This document shows positions 24,180 through 35,770 of a stretch of DNA of 64,000 bases, one piece after another. The stretch covers positions 10,931,982 to 10,995,981 of the forward strand of contig NC_033627.1 in NCBI RefSeq assembly GCF_001540865.1, in the 5' to 3' direction. The notes under the pieces are model-generated. The model did not search any database and had not been told where the DNA came from. It saw only the letters and a list, made by a program, of their open reading frames with translations. Position numbers and translations under genes: made by a program. How positions within the stretch are numbered: position 1 is the stretch's first letter; each line of letters starts with the position of its first letter. Source of the DNA: Ananas comosus. Taxonomy: Eukaryota; Streptophyta; Magnoliopsida; Poales; Bromeliaceae.

Positions 24180-26480
24180 CATGTCACGCCCCGGATATCT
24201 CGTTCCCCGGGCACACCTACAAATCCGCCGTATACAAAGGAATTTTTCCTGTATACGAAGCGTCAAAGTACCTGAAGAAATACGATACTACAAACAGTAG
24301 CATAGAGCTGCTCAACAAAACTAAATAACTGAGTTTCATATACATAGCTAGAATCCAAAATACAAGGCTACTCGCATTGGCGAGTTAAACAACTATGTAC
24401 ATAAACTCCAAAACAACAACTACCTGCAGTAGGGGAAAGCCTCTAGCTCTGACTGTCGGGTAGGGCTCTAGCTCGCAACGCCCTTGCCTCGATCCTGGTT
24501 GGCGGAAGATGCAGCAGCCGGCACCTGTGGCTCTGCAAAACATAAGTAACAACTGGGCGTGAGAACTACTGTAAAAACAAGTAGTCCTCAGTGGGTACCG
24601 CCCAAAACAACATCGGTCACCCACTAAGTCTACAGAAGGGAGCAAGGATAGAAGGAAAGCAGGAAGCATACTCTACCGCTATCATCCACTACACTATCAT
24701 GCTCTACACTAACCAACTGTAGGAAATGTCAAATCTGACCCAATCCAAATCGGGACTGTAAGCATACCCGTCCCCGGGACTGTGAATACACCCGTCCCTG
24801 CCCCGCTGCGACTATCGGCTCTATCCACACTAACTGGTCCGTGGAGAGCAAGTCTAACTGGCATGAGCGACACCAACGCAAAAGCACAAGCCTGACTCCG
24901 GAGTGGCACTCGTGGGCGCTACCCAACCGAGTATGCAGCGTATCTCTGTCGAGCTCAATCAGGCTCCAACTAGCCAAAGTCAAGTAATCGACTCAAACTG
25001 GTCTAACAACCAACAGGTAACGTGCCCTCGGCACAATCTAACGCCAAAAAAGGCGATACGGGTCCACCGTCAACTCTGACGGCACCCAACAGTCCGAAAC
25101 AACCTGAACGACCCTGTAAAAATCCACTCGGCGAAACAGCACGAGTGTATATACATTCTAAACTACCTGGAGTACTCGTCTTGAAGAAACTGCGAAGTAC
25201 AATTTTCTAACGGCTCCTAGAGCTAACTCAGGTAGTTAAAACTGGTGACAGGTCCAAATCGCAGGTTTTCTCCTAAGTCAAATCCAAGTCCAACAAGTAT
25301 CAATTATCATCACTTACTAAGCATGCTCCCAATTCAGGTTTTTAATATACTAATCCATGAATTTGAGCTACCTCATTTAGTGTTCAACGACAAAGCATAC
25401 AAGTCGACTAATATGTACTTAGAGGCAAAAACCGATGAACCCACCTCTCAAGCAACTCCTGGCAGCGAAGAAAGTGGCCCGGATCCAAAATGATCCCTCG
25501 CTGGTCCGTCGAAGTCCCCGGTTCTCCTGCTGCGAAGAAGTAAACCCAATTACACTCAAAATCACGAAATCTGCCCAGAAAACAGCAGCGAAGAAAGCGT
25601 TAAATCCGACCAAGCTAGCCTTATCCAAATTCAGCAAACAAGGGTTCTGAAGCTTCGTCTCAAAGTCACGAATCCAATGGTCCAGGTTTTCTTGAATTCC
25701 GACGCTCCTACGCAGAGAACGGGCCAGAATACGAAACGTCGACGCTGGAACCTGCGAAACAGCATCTCTGAAATCTGCTCGGCAAACAGCAGCCTAGTAA
25801 AACTAGGGTTCGACAGGGCAAATCTGCTCCAAAAATCGCGATCTTGGGCTCAGAATCTTCGTCTCGAAGTCGCGAATCTAGCACGCCAAATTTCGTCGCG
25901 TTTCGACATTCCTACACAGAGAACTAGGTAAAACACGGCGGGTCAATGCTGGAATCAGCAATCAGCACTTCAGAGTCTGCTCGGCAAACAGCAACTCAGT
26001 AAAAAGGGATTTCGACAGAGCAAACCTTCTCCAAATCGGGCGAGTAAGGATCCTATGGATTCGTCTCGAATCTCCGTTCCAACGAAATCAAGTCGCGTCA
26101 ACGTTCCGATGCTCCTGCACGAAAACGAGCCGAAACAACGCGTCGACACGAAATTCTGCGAAAACAGCACAATGCTCGGATTCAATGGAGCTTGAAGTAG
26201 AGAAGAAATCCATGGAGGAAAGAGAGCTACCCCACCTCTAACAGCGACTCCAATTCCGGCACGGCGTCGAGAACGACGGAAACACTTCCTCGCCGGCCTC
26301 CTCGTGAAACTACGGCGATGCTCGTATGCTCGACGGTCCGCGGCGTGACGTCGAGACGGAAAGCTCCACACGAGCTCCTCCTTGCTCCCAACCGGCTAGA
26401 GAGAGAGAGAGACAATGAAAGTTAATTAAGGAGGTGGTGTGGTGGCATCCTCGGTTAAATCAGCATGCAGGGAGAGGAGG
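24180..26480 (-). mobile_element. Long-LTR family copy, minus strand, 5' truncated
   Basis: Starts on the plus strand with TGTCACGCCCCGG, the reverse complement of the CCGGGGCGTGACA end seen at 28455-28467. Further landmarks are shared in reverse complement: CGCCGTATAC and GTATACGAAGCG (with 28380-28430), and a CCACTAAGTC ... TAGTTCTCAGTGGGTACCG block matching the one at 28010-28075. So this is an LTR read on the minus strand with its 3' end at 24180. Its 5' end is not found; it fades near an AT microsatellite at 26490. No protein-coding content. Open frames here are shadows of the GC-rich LTR. Confidence 0.65.
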
Positions 26481-26489
26481 CACGTGGCA

Positions 26490-26570
26490 TACTAAATATA
26501 TATAATATTAATATATATATTATATATAATTATATATATATTATATATATATATATATATAATATTAGGA
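26490..26570. repeat. AT microsatellite
   Basis: About 80 bp of (TA)n with interruptions separating two oppositely oriented copies of the long-LTR family. Confidence 0.85.
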
Positions 26571-26574
26571 TACA

Positions 26575-27767
26575 ACATAGGGAGGCATGATATTAAATAA
26601 GTAGATAAACCTAACTTATGACAAGCATTGTGACAAGTGCTATGAATCCTCAAGTTAGATTGGATCGATACCACGATGAAGTTCTGGCTTGAGGGAGGTA
26701 GCTCCCCCTCGTGCGGTGTGGTCCGCAATTGGTCACAAACTGCCATGTAAAGGTCCTCCCAGAAACGGTCCCTGGGAGGTCGGTATCCCACCTATTAAGG
26801 ATTTGGGTTTGAGTCATTGGGGTTAAACATGGTTCTAACCGGTAAATTGTCAAAGCAAGTGAATGTATAGAGCATTAGTGTACGGTATTCGTATCCAGTG
26901 AGAGATTAGGCTGAGTGTATTAGAGACTCCATCACCTCGAACCTAAGTTTGGTGGCGTATCCGCAGTTGATTGACTCGAGACCGAGTTACGGTGATTAGT
27001 GCTTGGCAAGGGTAGAATTGAAAACCTTAGGACAAATAACTAATGATGTAAGTGATAAGATGTAAAATTATAAAAAGTTTGGATAGCATGATACAAAGTA
27101 AAATCATTATTCCTTACATGTGCATATTCGCATAATCATGCATTATGCATCGTGAGGCAAAGCATGGTTTATATTGCATAATAAAGATATATATCTATCG
27201 TTTATGAACTAATTGCAGTTCTCCCTTGGACCTATGGTGAGGCTTTTCCCTTGGTGGCCGTACCCACGGAACATGGAGATTGTCTCACCCACGTGGTTTT
27301 GGGTGTTACAGGTTCGCACCGTTAGCGCGCGCGGCGGCGCGAGGCAGGGCGTAGCTCCATAGTTAGCGCCCTACCACCGAGACCAGAGATAGCGGTACCC
27401 TGAGTCGGCCTTACTTAGGGATGTAAAGAATGAAAAGAATCAAGTTGTAATAATATTGTTAAATTGGATTGTATTTGGAAGTTAAGTGAAAGCTAATGTT
27501 GGAATCTAATGAGATTTGTGATGTAAAAATGGATGAATGTGAATGCATGTAATAACATAGGATATGTTATGTTGTTTGATACCTTCCATTATGCAATCCT
27601 TGATTGCAATGTGTTTCTGGTTGGAACTTCGCACATTATATTGATTGCTATGCCTTGAACGTACAGGGGAGACTCTGTCCGCAGTATAGGGGAAACCCTG
27701 TCCGTTCGGCGATCTGTCGGCGGCGCCGCGACCCGGCCAAATAGGCGGGCTGTCGCGGGGCGTGACA
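26575..27767 (+). mobile_element. Long-LTR family copy, plus strand, 5' incomplete
   Basis: Shares with the solo LTR at 48179-50848 the block CTTGAGGG...AGCTCC, a GGTC/GTATCYCCC region, the TGTCCGTTCGGCG word and the terminal GCGGGGCGTGACA (ends 27767). The first part of the LTR is missing on the left, where the AT microsatellite begins. No target duplication could be paired. No coding content. Confidence 0.6.
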
Positions 27768-28467
27768 GTTGATGACGCAACAGTCCTATTTGGACAGTTT
27801 ACTTGGACCGGCCACCCCCGTGGGTGATGTACGGTGTAGCTTCGATACAGGTTGGGTAGGTCCGTTTGGGCAGCCCTTGTAAGATTGGGTCAGTGTGATG
27901 GATGTCTATGTCTATAGATAGCCTGTGTTGGTTAGCGATAGTATAGTGGTATGTAGCTGTAGAGTTCTTTTTAGCTTTCCTTACTATCCTGTGCATACTC
28001 TACTGTAGACTTAGTGGGTGGGCCGTTGAGGTTGGTGACGGTACCCACTGAGAACTACTTTGTTTTGTAGTAGTTCTAACACCCAGTTGTTACCATCTTT
28101 TCGTAGAGCCTTCATCTGTGGCTGTTGCTGTTGCTGATTTTGACCGTGGTAAGGGAGTCGCGAGCTAGATTCCTACCAGCCTTGGTCGCCGTGCTAACGG
28201 AGTACCCGCCAGAGGTAGTGAGTTGTATTCATGTACATGCTTTATGTTTTGTGTACTCGCTAGAGCGAGGTGTTGTTGTTGGATGTTGTATGTACAGTGA
28301 ATCCTTTATGTTTTATATATGTTTTAGTTCTAGCAGCTCTATACTCTAGGTTGTAACTATGACTTGCTTTATAGGTACAGCTATCGCTTCGTATACACGG
28401 AAAATATCTATGTATACGGCGGGTCTGTTCGCATGCCCTGGGAAACATGGCAATCCGGGGCGTGACA
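27768..28467 (+). mobile_element. 3' part of another long LTR, plus strand
   Basis: It contains the family block ACTTAGTGGGTGGGCCG...GGTACCCACTGAGAACTAC (about 28008-28058) and ends AATCCGGGGCGTGACA at 28467. It abuts the previous copy directly, so one was probably inserted next to or into the other. Only about 700 bp is present. Confidence 0.55.
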
Positions 28468-30150
28468 CTGTGAGGTATGATAACTATATCACTTCATTTA
28501 CTTCTTCTGCTAATTATGTCAGTGCATCTATTGCTTAAGCGAAGGATAATGAGCTGACATCATATAAGAAGGCTTGTGAGTCGACCGATGTTGGGAAGTG
28601 GCAATGTGCGATAGAGAAGGTGTTGGAGTCACTTTGAAAGTGGCAATGCGCGATGGAGAAGAAGGTAAAGTCACTTCGGAAGAACAAGACTCAGAAACTT
28701 GTTGAACTGCCAAAGAGAAGGAACGCGATTGGATGTCGGTGGGTGTTTAAGGTGAAAAAAGATATGGATGGGATTGTAGAGAGGTTCAAGGCAAGGTTGG
28801 TGGTGAAGGGTTATGCTTAGGAGCCGGGGATCGAGTTCGATGAAATCTTCTCACCGGTGGTTTGTCTTATCACTAGTCGGGTCGTTTTGGCGATCGCGAT
28901 GATCATGGATTTGAGCTTGAGTAGATGGATGTAAAAATAGCTTTCTTGTCTAGTGACCTAGAAGAAGAAATATATATGTCACAACCAGAAGGCTTCATCG
29001 AAAGAGGTAAGGAGCATTTGGTTTGTCGATTGAACAAATCGTTGTACGGCTTAAAACGAGCGCCAAGGTGTTGGTACAAACGATTTGATTTCTTTATTGT
29101 GAGTTTAGGTTTTGACAGGCTTGAGGCGGATCATTGTGCATATTTCTGTGGATACGATGACGGGAGCTTCTGTATTTTGCCAGTATATGTCGGCGACATA
29201 GTGGTGTGACATGGTAGTCGCAAAAATATTAAGGGCCGAATATCTACCCTGAAGACTCAATTAGATAGTGAATTTGATATGAAAGACTTAGAAACGTGAA
29301 TCAAATATTCGAGATGAAGGTATTACGGGAGAGAAAGAATAGGAATGTTTGGCTTTCACAAAATGGTTATGTGGAGAAGGTTTTTCAGCACTTCAACATA
29401 CAGAACGCAAAGCTAGTTTCTACCCTGTTTTCTATTCATTTAGAATTATCGGCTGAACAATCATCCAGTGCAAAAGCAGAAAAGGCCAACATGGCTCGGG
29501 TACCATATTTATCGACAGTAGGCAACCTTTTATTTGCCATGGTATGCACGAGACCTGACATTGCTCAAGCAGTGGGAGCAATAAGTCGGTATATGGCGAA
29601 TCCAGATTGTGAACATTGTAATGCAGTAAAGTGGATCCTTATGTACTTGAGGGGGCACTGTGGATTTCTCACTCTGTCGTGGTTTTGTGGGTTTGTAGTG
29701 CATGGATTCAAATTTTGCATGGGATAGAGACAGGAGAAAGTTAGAACAAATTATGTTTTCTCTATGAGCGATGGTGCTATTAGCTGGGAATCGAAGTTTC
29801 AGTTGATGGTTGCTTTGTCAATGACGGACATAGCAATGGCACATGCTTGTAAGAAGGCTACTTCATTGAAAAGGCTTCTAGGAGAATTGAAGGTGAAGCA
29901 AAATATGGTGGGAGTGAATTGTGATAGTCAAAATGCAATACACTTGGTGAAGAATCTGATGTTTTACTCTCGGACGAAGCACATTGATATTCGCTATCAC
30001 TTTGTAAGAGATATATTGGATGAGGGCCTTATCTCACTGTTAAAAGTTCATACCGATGCAAATCCAGCAGATATTTTGATGAAGTCGGTGACTCGAGAGA
30101 AGTTCAATTGGAGTATAACTTCTCTCTGTCTTGAAGCTACGTGAGGAGAG
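28468..30150 (+). pseudogene. Decayed Ty1/copia pol (reverse transcriptase and RNase H)
   Basis: Translating in successive frames gives the Tork/Tnt1-like copia order. IGCRWVFKVKK and RFKARLVVKGY come first (about 28728-28820), then MDVKIAFLSSDLEEEIYMSQ (28925 on), VCRLNKSLYGLKRAPRCWY, a YVGDIVV at about 29185 where the active-site YVDD should be, YLSTVGNLLFAMVCTRPDI, and the RNase H tail CDSQNAIHL...RTKHIDIRYHFVRD...NPADILMKSVTREKF (to 30144). Stop codons and frameshifts occur between blocks (for example before 28925 and after 29208). The second catalytic Asp is kept but the first is Gly, so the enzyme would be dead even if the frames were joined. Gag, protease and most of integrase are absent. 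Confidence 0.9.
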
Positions 30151-30204
30151 TAGGAATTTGGCAAGACTCCTAATTTGTTGTTTTATGGTGTTTAGCACAT
30201 ATAT

Positions 30205-30217
30205 TTAAGTGGGAGAA
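30205..30217 (+). other. Polypurine tract of the copia element
   Basis: TTAAGTGGGAGAA lies directly before the LTR start TGTTGGAATATG at 30219. A purine tract at this position primes plus-strand DNA synthesis in LTR retrotransposons, and its presence fixes the 3' LTR border. Confidence 0.8.
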
Positions 30218-31363
30218 TTGTTGGAATATGTAAAGCCATGTTTCAAGTCGATATCACGGTGAGAACGTCAAAAATTTGAAGTTTCTGGACATTGGGTATC
30301 AGAACTTGAAGTTTGATTACCGGTACTGTAAGGTACTGGACTTCTAAAATTATGAAGTTACGGTGTACGTTTGGTTGGAAAGCCATTTGAATGGTTCCGG
30401 TGAAGTTCGGTGAAGTCCAGAAGCATTCGGGCGTTTCGGTGCGCGTAGGCGCAAAGAAGGACCCGAAAGGCTATGTTGGACCGAGAACTAAATCCGGCAT
30501 TAGCGTGGATGAAAAGATGATAAAAACATGCTCGAAAACATGTTTGGAGAGTCTCGGTTCGATTTGAAAAGAATCGGAGGCCAAACGAGCGAAAACGAGC
30601 AAAAACGGAGAAAAAACGGTGAAAAGGCTGAAAATTTGGCTAAGTTCTAAAATGCTGTTTTTCTGGACCTACGGGGATCGGTCCCTTAAGTCCAAGGACC
30701 GGTCCCTTATACAAAAAATGGCCCCGTGGGGGCAGTGCATTATTTGGAGAGTTGAGGGTCTTTTGTGCAATTTGTGCACTTATGAGAGAGTATAGGAGCA
30801 AGGGTTCTCTTCTCCCTCTCATTTCTCATGACCTAGACCTAAAAGAACACCCTCTCAATCTCTAGAAAGCTTCCTCTCTCTCTAGAAGTTGATCAAGATG
30901 AGGAAAAGGGTGGAGATTGGAGCTTGGAGAAGGGTTTCTATCATCTTCTTCTTCTTTTGCTTGGAGAAGAAGCTTAGTTGAGGTAAGCTTTGATGCTCAT
31001 TAATGGTGAATCACTAGAGCTTGGATTTTAATCTCTAGAAATGGTTTATTTGGAATCCTAGCATGCTAAATAGGTGATAAATGCTAGAATCTAGAGGATT
31101 AACTGTGGATTTTACCGTAGTTGTAAACTAGGGCTCCAAATTGGGATTTTGGAAAATCTACGGTTTTGATCTAAATTGAATGGTTGTAAACCTAATTGCT
31201 AGGTCTTCTGACGCGTTGGCCAAGTCGGTTCGGCGATTCGTCGAGCCGATGCAAAGATATTGAAAAAAGAAACCTTCCGACATTCGTTTCTGCCTGGAGG
31301 GCCGATGTGGCGTCCATAAATCGCGGGATAGGATTCTGAGTGTCGTAGCAAGAAACCGAAGAC

Positions 31364-32331
31364 CTTTAATTTCCGGATCGCGGATCGGAGGTCGTTCGGT
31401 GGTCGCGCGTGGATTGGGTCGAGCCGAGCGGCGTGCGCCGTGGGAGGCCGATTGCGAGTGACGACGAGCTATCGGAACGCTATAAAAGATGGGTGGTGAC
31501 CATCCCGAAGCAGTTGAACTGCTCCCTATGTCTAAGTATTATGGTTGATCAATTATGCATATTGAGCATGATGCATTATCGGGTGCTTAATTAGTTGTTA
31601 TACATTCTTGCATGCTAAAGGTAGTGTTGTATTACTTGTTTAACACTTGAGCCTTGTATGCATGAGATTGAGATATGTTGATTAGTAATCCTATAATGAG
31701 ATGATAAATGTTGATTTGATCCTGGGTAGACGAAAACCTATTGGATGTGTAATTAGTGTATTGGGAACACTTAAACAAGAACGAATGGCATTTGAACTAG
31801 TGTAACTATTATGCATAATAGGGTATTAAATAGTTGCATTTTCATTCTTGCATGATCCTTAGTAGTGTAGCAACATGAGTTTGGCACTTGACTTAGGATG
31901 CATGAGAATAGGGACTTGTGACTTAGAACTCTATAGTGGTGAAGTAAATGATGAACTTAATCTTGTGTTGACGAGAACCAAAGAACGAGTGGCATCTAGA
32001 TAAATGAATAACTTGACGTGTGGCATGATAGGTAGAGTAAAATGGAAACACTTATTGCATGTTGAACTTAGGGATGAACTAGCTCCCAAATGATGTTGTC
32101 TAGAGTGGTAGGGTAACCTCTGTGACGAGGATTTGATCACACTCATATGTCTGTTCAAAGCTTGGGGTGGTCGCTCCACACAAGCAGTGTATTCCGGAGT
32201 TGTCACACGATAGGGATAGCCTTTTGGGTCCCGCAGACGGTCTTGGGCGAGTGAGCTGATCCTCCCCAGGTGAGTTGGGTGAGTGAGCTGATCCTCACCT
32301 GTGAGATAGAGATTGGATTGTGGTACCTGTG
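31364..32331 (+). repeat. 968-bp block repeated at 34540-35507
   Basis: Every part compared between the two blocks is identical, with a constant offset of 3176. The first copy stops exactly at the N at 32332. The second continues into the rest of the LTR. To the left of the second copy is a CTCGAGCTCGG-type repeat not found to the left of the first. This fits two alleles or contig ends placed one after the other, one carrying an insertion, better than a genuine old duplication. Confidence 0.8.
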
Positions 32332-32332
32332 N

Positions 32333-32853
32333 GTAGTAAACGAGCCGTTTTACTACCGATTTGTTTTCGATGATAGAGCTTCCAAATTGACAATCGGCTC
32401 CGTTAAATATGATCTAAACCATTTAAACTATTTAGAAATCAAATTTCACGCACTTTCGATATTGTTCTTTCATCCATCAAGTGAACAGAAAAATAAATGG
32501 CTGAAAATGAATACTCTTTAAAAAATGATGATAGGAGTCTTGTAATAAAGATTAAGAGTATAGATCTTGTTTTAAATAGTTTAAAGAATTTTCTAACAAA
32601 AATTCTTTAGATTTGGATATCTTTACGCCGTTAAACGAGAAAACGCCTCTTATCGACTATTAAAATTACAAATTTTGCAACCCTTTGATCATTAGGTAAA
32701 TGATGTCGAAAAGATTTGAAATTTTATTTCTAAACACTTCAAGTGGTATAGATCATGTTCAATGGAGCCGATCGTCAATTTGGAAGTTCTATCATTGAAA
32801 ACAAATCGGTAGTAAAACGGCTCGTTTACTACCGATAGTACTCTAGCTCAACT
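32333..32853. mobile_element. Fold-back MITE (AGTTGAGCT family), left end cut by N
   Basis: Long inverted arms: GTAGTAAACGAGCCGTTTTA...CGATGATAGAGCTTCC on the left and its reverse complement ending at about 32840, then CTCTAGCTCAACT. Related to 59071-59611. The interior is AT-rich and non-coding. It is followed by CT and TA microsatellite. Confidence 0.75.
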
Positions 32854-32873
32854 CTCTCTCTCTCTATATATAG

Positions 32874-33122
32874 TAGAGCTACTATGCTATCGAAAGTATA
32901 GAGGATCTGGTGCTTTCGATTTTTTGATTCTTAGATCAACCCCTTTAATCATTTCTTATCTTTGGATTAATACTATTATTAGCTTGTAGGGATTACTCAA
33001 TCTTAGGGGTATTATTTAATCCTAGGGGGACCGCAATCATCCTAACCATACAATTCTTAATCAAAGGGTCAAAAATTCAAAAACATCAAATCCTCTATAT
33101 TTTCGATAGCATAGTAGTTGTA
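32874..33122. mobile_element. Short fold-back MITE (about 250 bp)
   Basis: Terminal arms TAGAGCTACTATGCTATCGA on the left and TCGATAGCATAGTAGTTGTA on the right are near-perfect inverted repeats. It is flanked by (TA)n. The interior has TTAGATCAACCCCTTTAA, shared with 58819-59050. No coding capacity. Confidence 0.75.
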
Positions 33123-33431
33123 CACTATATATATATATATTAAAAAATATAAAAATATAATATATTTTAATTATATATAGGTTGAGTGAATAATCTGAGT
33201 TTAGTTAAAATTGGGCCAATGTTGTTGGCCCATAAAAATAAACCCAATAGACAAATAAAAGAGCAAAATTTCACTAAATTGATATATTTTTCCTTTCTTT
33301 CTTTTTTTCACAGAGCTCTAAATTTTCAATATGTTTCTCTCTTTCTTTTTTCTGTCTCTCACCCTAAGTGGCCAAGCCGGAAACCATCCAAGTTACCAAG
33401 TAACAACATATGCCCGCCGTTGCCTACCTTG
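33123..33431. other. AT-rich DNA after the short MITE, no gene seen
   Basis: A (TA)n run is followed by roughly 280 bp of AT-rich sequence with one accidental frame of 95 codons and no recognisable motif. Confidence 0.4.
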
Positions 33432-34509
33432 CTATTAATTGTATGCTTGAAAAAATATACAGAATATTTTTAAAATAAAAATTATTATTCATATAAAATT
33501 TAAATTTAGTTATATATAATTGGATAGTTTAATCCAATATTTATCTATATAATTTATTTATTTTTGACTGCATAAATAAAAATGAATAATATGGAGATTG
33601 AAAGTGGAAGAAAAGATATGTGAGGCTGAAAAGATTAGATATTCAACTCATAAATTATTTTTTCTCATATTACAATACTATATTTCATATAATTATTTTG
33701 TACTTTGAATTATTAGACATATTTTTGTATCAAATTACAGATAATGTTCTATACAAATTAAACTATTAATCGATGTTGAGAATTTCAAGTGGCTCGTTTA
33801 CGGCTCGAGCTCGCTCGACTCGAAATTAGGCTCGCTCGAGCTCGGCTCGAATTAATTTCAATCCAAGCTTGAGCTTAAATTTAGGCTCGAAATTAATTTC
33901 AAGCCGAATNCTATTAATTGTATGCTTGAGAAAATATACAGAATATTTTTAAAGTAAAAAATTATTATTCATATAAAATTTTAATTTTAGTTATATATGA
34001 TTGGATAGTTTAATCCAATATTTATCTATATAATTTATTTATTTTTGACTGCATAAATGAAAATGAATAATATGGAGATTGAAAGCGGAAGAAAAGACAT
34101 GTGAGGCTGAAAAGATTAGATATTCAACTCATAAATTTTTTCCTCATATTATTCATTTTTATTTATGCAGTCAAAAATAAATAAATTATATAGGAGATTG
34201 AAAGTGGAAGAAAAGATATGTGAGGCTGAAAAGATTAGATATTCAACTCATAAATTATTTTTTCTCATATTACAATACTATATTTCATATAATTATTTTG
34301 TACTTTGAATTATTAGACATATTTTTGTATCAAATTACAGATAATGTTCTATACAAATTAAACTATTAATCGATGTTGAGAATTTCAAGTGGCTCGTTTA
34401 CGGCTCGAGCTCGCTCGACTCGAAATTAGGCTCGCTCGAGCTCGGCTCGAATTAATTTCAATCCAAGCTTGAGCTTAAATTTAGGCTCGAAATTAATTTC
34501 AAGCCGAAT
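33432..34509. repeat. Duplicated AT-rich block around the N at 33910, with CTCGAG-rich end
   Basis: 33432-33909 recurs at 33911-34509 with an extra internal segment of about 121 bp. That segment contains an inverted copy (34145-34190) of part of its own sequence and then a second copy of GAGATTGAAAGTGGAAGAAA. Both copies end with a dense CTCGAGCTCGGCTCGA motif region (33790-33909; 34390-34509), a widespread plant repeat motif. The exact stop at the N again suggests unmerged contig overlap. Confidence 0.7.
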
Positions 34510-35509
34510 TTGAGCCGAGGTAAGCTTGCTCGAGCTCGGCTTTAATTTCCGGATCGCGGATCGGAGGTCGTTCGGTGGTCGCGCGTGGATTGGGTCGAGC
34601 CGAGCGGCGTGCGCCGTGGGAGGCCGATTGCGAGTGACGACGAGCTATCGGAACGCTATAAAAGATGGGTGGTGACCATCCCGAAGCAGTTGAACTGCTC
34701 CCTATGTCTAAGTATTATGGTTGATCAATTATGCATATTGAGCATGATGCATTATCGGGTGCTTAATTAGTTGTTATACATTCTTGCATGCTAAAGGTAG
34801 TGTTGTATTACTTGTTTAACACTTGAGCCTTGTATGCATGAGATTGAGATATGTTGATTAGTAATCCTATAATGAGATGATAAATGTTGATTTGATCCTG
34901 GGTAGACGAAAACCTATTGGATGTGTAATTAGTGTATTGGGAACACTTAAACAAGAACGAATGGCATTTGAACTAGTGTAACTATTATGCATAATAGGGT
35001 ATTAAATAGTTGCATTTTCATTCTTGCATGATCCTTAGTAGTGTAGCAACATGAGTTTGGCACTTGACTTAGGATGCATGAGAATAGGGACTTGTGACTT
35101 AGAACTCTATAGTGGTGAAGTAAATGATGAACTTAATCTTGTGTTGACGAGAACCAAAGAACGAGTGGCATCTAGATAAATGAATAACTTGACGTGTGGC
35201 ATGATAGGTAGAGTAAAATGGAAACACTTATTGCATGTTGAACTTAGGGATGAACTAGCTCCCAAATGATGTTGTCTAGAGTGGTAGGGTAACCTCTGTG
35301 ACGAGGATTTGATCACACTCATATGTCTGTTCAAAGCTTGGGGTGGTCGCTCCACACAAGCAGTGTATTCCGGAGTTGTCACACGATAGGGATAGCCTTT
35401 TGGGTCCCGCAGACGGTCTTGGGCGAGTGAGCTGATCCTCCCCAGGTGAGTTGGGTGAGTGAGCTGATCCTCACCTGTGAGATAGAGATTGGATTGTGGT
35501 ACCTGTGTT

Positions 35510-35770
35510 GAGTCGGGCGAGTAAGCGGATCCTCCCCGTAGAGAGTGTGTTGTGAGTCGGGCGAGTAAGCGGATCCTCCCCGTAGAGAGTGTGTTGTGAG
35601 TCGGCGAGTGAGCGGATCCTCCCCGTAGAGAGTAGGTTATGAGTCGGGCGAGTGAGCGGATCCTCCCCATAGAGAGTAGGTTGTGAGTCGGGCGAGTGAG
35701 CGGATCCTCCCCGTAGAGAGTGTGTGTGTGTGTGTTGTGAGTCGGGTGAGTGAGCGGATCCTCACCAGTG
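35510..35770 (+). repeat. 44-bp minisatellite within the solo LTR
   Basis: Six units start at 35510, 35554, 35598, 35641, 35684 and 35739, each GAGTCGGGCGAGTRAGCGGA followed by TCCTCCCCRTAGAGAGT. The last spacing is longer because of a (GT)n run. The minus strand gives a repetitive His/Thr/Pro/Leu-rich open frame of 227 codons, which is an artefact of the repeat. The same array appears reversed without complement at about 39780-40040. Confidence 0.85.

Noticed and set aside
23705..24214. 169-codon minus-strand frame
   Set aside because: No recognisable motif, composition like LTR debris, and it overlaps the LTR border at 24180. Left unassigned.
35510..35770. Regular repeats that could suggest a CRISPR array
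   Set aside because: Units are contiguous without unique spacers, and the context is a plant LTR.
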